The notes under the pieces are model-generated. The model was not told the origin of the DNA, searched no databases, and saw only the letters and a program-made list of their open reading frames with translations. A stretch of DNA of 11,307 bases, taken from NCBI GenBank assembly GCA_016522385.1, contig JAEKFU010000247.1, forward strand, positions 1 to 11,307, given 5' to 3'. A program made the translations under genes and the position numbers. This DNA comes from Pseudomonadota bacterium. GTDB lineage: Bacteria > Pseudomonadota > Alphaproteobacteria > Rhizobiales > Aestuariivirgaceae. This document shows, one piece after another, positions 7,286-11,307 of the stretch (its first letter is position 1; each line of letters starts with the position of its first letter).

Positions 7286-7288
7286 CTG
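7273..7288. repeat. Palindrome CAGTCATGAATGACTG across the exonuclease stop codon
   Basis: Seven-base arms (7273-7279 and 7282-7288) surround a central GA. The palindrome covers the last codons and the TGA (7283-7285), and lies 4 nt before the 19-nt repeat at 7293. With only two central bases, a cruciform or protein site is likelier than an mRNA hairpin. The role is unknown. Confidence 0.35.
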
Positions 7289-7292
7289 AATA

Positions 7293-7311
7293 TGGCACTC
7301 AATGCCCGTGC
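7293..7311. repeat. Copy 1 of near-palindromic repeat TGGCACTCAATGCCCGTGC
   Basis: It matches 10541-10559 at 18 of 19 positions. The core GGCA-N5-TGCC is an inverted repeat. It starts 8 nt after the exonuclease stop and about 320 nt before the cyclase start. It could be a transcription factor site or a short dispersed repeat. Confidence 0.5.
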
Positions 7312-7617
7312 AAATCAGCAGCCGAGCTTGCGCTGTGTCTTCAGCTTCAGACCTGTCGTGAGCTGTGGCGGCACGGCAGCAAATAGCGCAAATCTGAAGT
7401 GCCGGCTTGCTGCATGAACTTGCAAGAACGGGTCATCTCCAGAGGTTTGACAGGCCCGCACTTTATGACCCTCTTGCCGCCAATTACAGACCTCCAGACG
7501 GGTGTTCATGCTGACTGGTAGGTGTCGCTTCAAGTTCGCAGGGGCTTCTGGACCGGACATTTCCGCATCACATCTACACATAGATTCACTGGGCCAAGAC
7601 CGATAAGATCGCCGCTC

Positions 7618-7624
7618 GGGAGGG
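7618..7624 (+). promoter_or_regulatory. Shine-Dalgarno site GGGAGGG for a GTG start
   Basis: It lies 6 nt upstream of the GTG at 7631 and supports that start for the soluble cyclase. The encoded N-terminus, MERRLAAIIAADVVGYSKLM, is also where this family usually begins. Confidence 0.7.
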
Positions 7625-7630
7625 TGTTCA

Positions 7631-9391
7631 GTGGAACGCAGGCTTGCAGCCATTATCGCCGCCGATGTGGTGGGCTATTCCAAGCTGATGGAACAGGACG
7701 AGGCGGGTACGCTGTCTGCGCTCTCGGACCTGATCAGGGACGATATCGAGCCACTCATTGCCGAACATCGCGGTCGCGTCGTCAAGCTGATCGGCGATGG
7801 CATCCTCGCCGAATTTGCCAGCGTGGTCGATGCCGTCAGCTGTTCCATCGCGTGGCAGGAAAGGCTCGCTTCCAGTGAATGCGGCCTGCAGTTTCGCATT
7901 GGCGTAAACCTTGGCGATATTATCATTCAGGATGACGACATCTTCGGTAATGGCGTGAACGTGGCGGCACGGCTGGAAGAGCTCGCAGACCCAGGCGGGG
8001 TATGCCTGTCCGAGACGGTTCATCGTGAGGTCAGGAATGTTCTGAACCTTACCTGCGAGGATCTTGGCCAGCAGACATTCAAGAACATCGCCGAACCGAT
8101 CCGTGCCTTTCGTATTTCGTTGGGACAGTCCGGCAACTACAAGCCATCCCAGGCGTTCGAGGCATCAATCGGATTGGACTTTTCAATTCCTGACTACCCC
8201 TCGATCGCCGTGCTGCCCTTCACGGTGATGAGCAGCGATCCGGAACAGGAGTATTTTGCCGATGGCGTCACCGAAGACATCATTACGGCTCTTTCCAAGG
8301 TCAGCAGGCTGCTGGTCGTCGCGCGAAACTCAACCTTTGTCTACAAGGGACAAGCGGTCGACGTGAAACAGGTGAGCCGCGAGCAGGGCGTGCGCTATGT
8401 GCTTGAGGGCAGCGTGCGCAGTGCCGGTGGCCGGGTGCGTGTCAGTGCGCAGCTGATCGATGCGACGACCGGTGCGCATGTCTGGGCAGAGCGCTACGAC
8501 CGCGAGCTGCAGGACATCTTTGCCGTTCAGGACGAGATAACCCGTGAGATCGTCGTCGCCATGGATGTGCAGTTGCGCGAAGGCGAACAGCACCGGGTCT
8601 GGTCCAGCGGAACCAAGAACCTGCAGGCCTGGGAGTGCATGCGCCTGGCAACGGATGCCGTTCTGGGTGGGGCCGCCGAAGAGCAGCCCAGGGCAAAGGA
8701 GCTTATTGAACGCGCCCTGGAACACGATCCCGACTATGCGATCGCCTGGGCCATGCTCGGCTTTCTCCATTTTACCGAGGCAGATGTCGGCGGCGGTATC
8801 GGTGGCAAGGACCAGTTTGAAAAGGCCCAGGCGTGTGCATTTCGCTGTGGCGAACGCGCTTTGGAATTAGACCCGGAGTGTGCGGAAGCTTACGGCATGC
8901 TGGCTCTGACCTATCTGAATGCGAGCGACCACGACAAAGCTATCGAGATGACCGAGAAAGCGATCGCCCTGGCGCCGAACAATGCGGAGATACTCGGCAG
9001 CGTTGCATCGGCGGTGATGCGCAAGTCTGGCCAGCCGGAACGCGGTGCGGAGCTGGTCAGGAAAGCGATGCGCCTGTCACCGTTCTACCGGCCGGCGCTG
9101 CTGCGCGCGCTGGGCAACAACTACCGGCTGTCGGGACGCCTTGAAGAAGCCGTGGCATGCTATCGCGAGTCGCTGAAGCGCGAGAGCGGTTACCTTGCAC
9201 CCTATGTCAACCTGGTCTCGGCTCTGGGCGAGCTCGGACGAACCGGCGATGCGAAGGATGCCATCCGCAAGATCTACGAGCTGGAACCTGACTTTTCGGT
9301 TTCGGCCTATGTGAAGGGACTGTCGTACCGCAACAGGTCCGATCTGGAGCGGATCCGCGGCGGGCTGGTGAAGGCGGGACTGCCGGACTAG
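7631..9391 (+). CDS. Soluble class III adenylyl cyclase with TolB-like and TPR regions
   Basis: This 586-residue protein has no signal peptide or membrane segment, so it is cytoplasmic. Residues 1-165 are a class III cyclase domain: metal Asp12 (AADVVGYS) and Asp56 (IGDGIL), Lys52 and an Asp at 101-103 in the ATP-selecting positions, and Asn110 and Arg114 (VNVAARLE) for catalysis. It is therefore predicted active and ATP-specific. Residues about 190-315 (from SIAVLPF to DEITREIVVAM) are the TolB/FlgO-like module found in rhizobial cyclases, with the signature FADGVTEDIITALSKV. Residues about 345-560 hold several TPR-type helical pairs, for example AEAYGMLALTYLNASDHDKA. These probably bind a partner that tunes activity. 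The GTG start has a strong Shine-Dalgarno site. Large paralogous sets of such cyclases are common in rhizobia, so no specific symbol is given. The signal it answers is unknown. Confidence 0.93.
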   Translation: MERRLAAIIAADVVGYSKLMEQDEAGTLSALSDLIRDDIEPLIAEHRGRVVKLIGDGILAEFASVVDAVSCSIAWQERLASSECGLQFRIGVNLGDIIIQDDDIFGNGVNVAARLEELADPGGVCLSETVHREVRNVLNLTCEDLGQQTFKNIAEPIRAFRISLGQSGNYKPSQAFEASIGLDFSIPDYPSIAVLPFTVMSSDPEQEYFADGVTEDIITALSKVSRLLVVARNSTFVYKGQAVDVKQVSREQGVRYVLEGSVRSAGGRVRVSAQLIDATTGAHVWAERYDRELQDIFAVQDEITREIVVAMDVQLREGEQHRVWSSGTKNLQAWECMRLATDAVLGGAAEEQPRAKELIERALEHDPDYAIAWAMLGFLHFTEADVGGGIGGKDQFEKAQACAFRCGERALELDPECAEAYGMLALTYLNASDHDKAIEMTEKAIALAPNNAEILGSVASAVMRKSGQPERGAELVRKAMRLSPFYRPALLRALGNNYRLSGRLEEAVACYRESLKRESGYLAPYVNLVSALGELGRTGDAKDAIRKIYELEPDFSVSAYVKGLSYRNRSDLERIRGGLVKAGLPD

Positions 9392-9530
9392 CTCTCCTAA
9401 CTCGAATCTAAAACACCTCACATCAAAGACTGTGACAACAGCAGGCGTCTTGCTTAGGGTGTGGTGACAGTTACAGGCATGAGTTACGCACCGCACGGAC
9501 TTCACGGTCGCGCAAAGGGAGCATCTCATA

Positions 9531-10517
9531 ATGGCCAAGATCGGTATCATGCCTCCGCAAAGGACAGGTCCGTTCGCCGGTCCGGCGACATTCATGAACG
9601 TGCCCTTTTCGACCAATCCGGCTGGTAGCCTTGCCGCTATTCTCGGTGTTCCGTTCGATGGCGGCATCCACCCTACTCGCATTGGAGCGCGTTCCGGTCC
9701 GGCCTCGATCCGCGAGCAGTCTTTGCTGGTTCGTCCCTTTCAACCACCGCATGCCACCTACAGTCCACTCGATCGCTTGAACGTCGTGGATTGTGGAGAC
9801 GCTGACGCGACACCGAGCGTGGTCGATGAATCGTTTGAAGAAATCGAAGCCGCCGCCCTGTGCATCGTCGATGCGGGTGCAGCGCCATTGGCGCTGGGCG
9901 GTGACGGCATGATAAGCCTACCGTTGCTTCGTGCGGTCAAGCGCCGGCATCCCGGGCTTGCGTTGCTCCATGTGGATGCACACACGGACACCTATCGTGG
10001 CGACGGTAATGCGACGCACGATCGATACAACGTCGCAACCACGTTTACCCGAGCGGCAGAAGAAGGGTTGGTCGATCTCGAGCACTCCTATCACGTGGGC
10101 GCCAGGGGCCCGGTAATGATGGCGGACGTCTTCGAGCACACACGGGAAAAAGGCTACAACCTGATCGATGGCACATCCTTGTTCCAGCGCGGGTTGGTGG
10201 AGACCGCTAACGACCTGAGAGAAAAACTCGCGGGCAGACCTGTCTATCTGTGTTTCGATATGGATTTCTTCGACCCATCATGCGCGCCCGGTGTGTGTAC
10301 GCCGACCTGGGGCGGCGCCAGTGCGCGCGAGGGCCTTGGGTTCCTGCGCGCTCTTGCTGGAATCGACTTCGTTGCCGCCGACATCAATACCGTCTCACCG
10401 CCACATGATGTCGCCGGCATGACTGCATTCCTGGCCGGGACCGTTGCCATCGAAATTCTCACGCTTTTTTGCCAGTCGCCACCGATCCTAGAGAACATCG
10501 GCGCTCGAAGCAGCTGA
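9531..10517 (+). CDS. Agmatinase/arginase-family (ureohydrolase-like) protein lacking one metal His
   Basis: This 328-residue protein has the ureohydrolase fold, whose members hydrolyse agmatine, arginine, guanidinobutyrate or related guanidino compounds to urea and an amine, using two Mn ions. Family motifs are clear: AILGVPFDGG and GARSGPASIRE near the N-terminus, Asp149, His151 and Asp153 in VDAHTDT, and Asp243 and Asp245 in FDMDFFDPSCAPG. The first ligand motif, normally GGDH, reads GGDG, so the histidine is Gly126. The codon is GGC (9906-9908), two changes from CAC or CAT. Five of six usual ligands remain. The enzyme may work with an altered metal site, have another activity, or be inactive. 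The ATG follows AAAGGGAG by 9 nt. It lies between the soluble cyclase and the enolase-superfamily gene. The substrate is undetermined and I would not call it SpeB. Confidence 0.85.
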   Translation: MAKIGIMPPQRTGPFAGPATFMNVPFSTNPAGSLAAILGVPFDGGIHPTRIGARSGPASIREQSLLVRPFQPPHATYSPLDRLNVVDCGDADATPSVVDESFEEIEAAALCIVDAGAAPLALGGDGMISLPLLRAVKRRHPGLALLHVDAHTDTYRGDGNATHDRYNVATTFTRAAEEGLVDLEHSYHVGARGPVMMADVFEHTREKGYNLIDGTSLFQRGLVETANDLREKLAGRPVYLCFDMDFFDPSCAPGVCTPTWGGASAREGLGFLRALAGIDFVAADINTVSPPHDVAGMTAFLAGTVAIEILTLFCQSPPILENIGARSS

Positions 10518-10540
10518 GAAGCGGTCCAAATGTCTCGGTT

Positions 10541-10559
10541 TGGCACTTAATGCCCGTGC
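10541..10559. repeat. Copy 2 of near-palindromic repeat TGGCACTTAATGCCCGTGC
   Basis: This is the partner of 7293-7311, with one mismatch (T against C at position 8) and the same GGCA-N5-TGCC core. It lies 24 nt after the ureohydrolase stop and about 90 nt before the enolase-superfamily start, a normal distance for an operator. Confidence 0.5.
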
Positions 10560-10597
10560 CGGTTCGCCGTCTGCAGCCCGCCGCGGGGTAAGCAGAA

Positions 10598-10612
10598 TTG
10601 ATTCCAAATCAA
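10598..10612. repeat. Inverted repeat TTGATT-CCA-AATCAA upstream of the MR/MLE gene
   Basis: This perfect 6-bp dyad with a 3-nt spacer overlaps the left end of the 20-nt repeat at 10608-10627 and ends 35 nt before the start codon. It may be part of one compound regulatory site. The dyad is not preserved at copy 1 of the repeat (6324), where only TGATCA remains. Confidence 0.35.
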
Positions 10613-10627
10613 CATGAAACGCTCTAG
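10608..10627 (+). repeat. Copy 2 of 20-nt repeat ATCAACATGAAACGCTCTAG
   Basis: It matches 6324-6343 at 19 of 20 positions and ends 20 nt before the MR/MLE ATG. Its orientation relative to the downstream gene is opposite to that of copy 1 relative to the aldolase. It may be a shared regulatory site or a dispersed-repeat fragment. Confidence 0.55.
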
Positions 10628-10647
10628 CAGCAGGAGACCTACAACAG

Positions 10648-11307
10648 ATGAAGATCACTGAGGTACGTGTCACGCCCGTCAACGTCCCGTTGGAAGCCCC
10701 CTACATATGGTCTTACGGCACACTGCCCGGTTTCACACAGACAATCATCGAGATTGACACCGACGACGGGCTGACCGGCATTGGCGAAGCGCCCTCCGCT
10801 GCAGCGGCGGACGTCATCAACCACCGCTTTGCGGAGGCTCTGAAGGGCCGCGATCCGCTCGATATCACCGGTTGCGAACTCGTCTGCCTGCCGTCTTCGC
10901 GTGGGGTTCAATCGATTTCTGAGTTTGCCTTGACCGCTACCTGGGGTGGCGTGGAGATGGCCCTGTGGGATCTGCGCGGCAAGGCCTGGAACCAGCCAGT
11001 GTATCAGCTGCTCGGCGGCGCGGTAAGAAAGGAGATCGCATTCACCGAATACTTCGCTTACCGGGTCGCAGACGGTGTCAACGGTGGCGAGACCACAGCC
11101 AAAGAAGTGGCAGACTACTGCGCGCGCATGAGGGACGAACACGGCTCCACCATGTTCGAGGGCAAGATGTCGGATGCCAACCCGAGTGAGGCGATCCGAT
11201 TGGCGGCCGCGGTGCGCGAGGCGGTCGGCGACGACGCGCTGCTGCGCGTCGACTCCAACCACGCCTATTCCGTGGCCACAGCGCGCATGATGGCGCCTGC
11301 CTTGGAG
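10648..11307 (+). CDS. Mandelate racemase/muconate lactonizing enzyme family protein, 5' part
   Basis: The reading frame is open for 220 codons from the ATG at 10648 and runs off the window; family members usually have about 350-400 residues. Residues 1-125 are the capping domain of the enolase superfamily (MKITEVRVTPVNVPL, TDDGLTGIGEAP, then the helix VEMALWDLRGKAWNQPVYQLLGG). The barrel begins after that. FEGKMS puts Lys173 where the second Lys of the KxK motif is expected, while the first is Glu171. VDSNHAYS supplies Asp202, the first Mg ligand, and Asn204. The remaining ligands and the catalytic His or Asp lie outside the window. AGGAG 11 nt upstream supports the start. These enzymes abstract a proton next to a carboxylate; many are acid-sugar dehydratases. 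The 20-nt repeat shared with the aldolase gene suggests a joint sugar-acid route, but the substrate is unknown. Confidence 0.9.
   Translation, partial: MKITEVRVTPVNVPLEAPYIWSYGTLPGFTQTIIEIDTDDGLTGIGEAPSAAAADVINHRFAEALKGRDPLDITGCELVCLPSSRGVQSISEFALTATWGGVEMALWDLRGKAWNQPVYQLLGGAVRKEIAFTEYFAYRVADGVNGGETTAKEVADYCARMRDEHGSTMFEGKMSDANPSEAIRLAAAVREAVGDDALLRVDSNHAYSVATARMMAPALE

Larger units (their letters stand above)
7286..7630. other. Intergenic region of 345 nt upstream of the soluble cyclase
   Basis: It holds the right end of the 7273-7288 palindrome, one copy of the 19-nt repeat (7293-7311) and the cyclase Shine-Dalgarno site (7618-7624). A 112-codon minus-strand frame spans most of it, but it lacks a Shine-Dalgarno site and overlaps the cyclase start, so I do not call it a gene. 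The length leaves room for regulation of the cyclase. No confident promoter boxes were seen. Confidence 0.45.

Noticed and set aside
7315..7653. Minus-strand 112-codon open frame upstream of the soluble cyclase
   Set aside because: It has no Shine-Dalgarno site at its start or at the internal Met (7509), overlaps the cyclase start, and shows no motif I recognise.
9431..9459. GTGACA-N17-TAGGGT as a promoter for the ureohydrolase gene
   Set aside because: The spacing is right but the -10 match is poor, and such matches are common by chance.
9077..9682. Minus-strand 201-codon frame across the end of the soluble cyclase and the start of the ureohydrolase
   Set aside because: It is a shadow of two strong plus-strand genes.
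10541..10559. TGGCAC...TGC reading as a sigma-54 promoter
   Set aside because: The GG and GC elements are two bases closer than the -24/-12 spacing requires, at both copies.
10639..11262. Minus-strand 207-codon frame opposite the MR/MLE gene
   Set aside because: It is a shadow of a clearly recognisable enolase-superfamily coding region.

Overview
The window looks like chromosomal DNA of an alphaproteobacterium, most likely of the order Hyphomicrobiales (Rhizobiales). The reasons are a moderately GC-rich sequence, a TolB-like/TPR class III cyclase of the type common in rhizobia, a PAS_7-type receptor cyclase beside an orphan LivK-type binding protein, and short intergenic repeats ending in GAAACGCTCTAG. 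The genus is not determined. I see no tRNA, rRNA, CRISPR array, transposase or phage gene.

Left block (about 145-5251, minus strand). A small, secreted, very basic protein lies downstream of a 999-residue membrane receptor adenylyl cyclase. Upstream of the cyclase, with a 67-nt gap on the same strand, lies a periplasmic binding protein of the branched-chain amino acid (LivK/Peripla_BP_6) type with no permease or ATPase genes next to it. The periplasmic part of the cyclase resembles the sensor domain of TorS, a kinase controlled by the binding protein TorT, and contains a gapless 153-residue tandem duplication. I read the pair as a candidate binding protein/receptor cyclase system: a TorT/TorS-like input wired to cAMP instead of a phosphorelay. 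This is the most interesting item in the window. The leader of the binding-protein gene can fold into a nested hairpin.

Middle block (5522-7285). A HpcH/HpaI-family 2-keto-3-deoxy acid aldolase (minus strand) and a DEDDh-type 3'-5' exonuclease (plus strand) diverge from a 348-nt intergenic region. That region holds a 20-nt repeat and a 9-bp inverted repeat.

Right block (7631-11307, plus strand). A soluble adenylyl cyclase with TolB-like and TPR regions is followed by an arginase/agmatinase-family protein in which the first metal-binding histidine is a glycine. The block ends with the first 220 codons of a mandelate racemase/muconate lactonizing enzyme (enolase superfamily) protein that runs off the window. 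An MR/MLE-type acid-sugar dehydratase and a HpcH/HpaI aldolase are successive steps in several sugar-acid pathways. The two genes here share a 20-nt upstream element with one mismatch, so they may serve one catabolic route; this is inference. A second, 19-nt near-palindromic repeat lies in the intergenic regions at 7293 and 10541.
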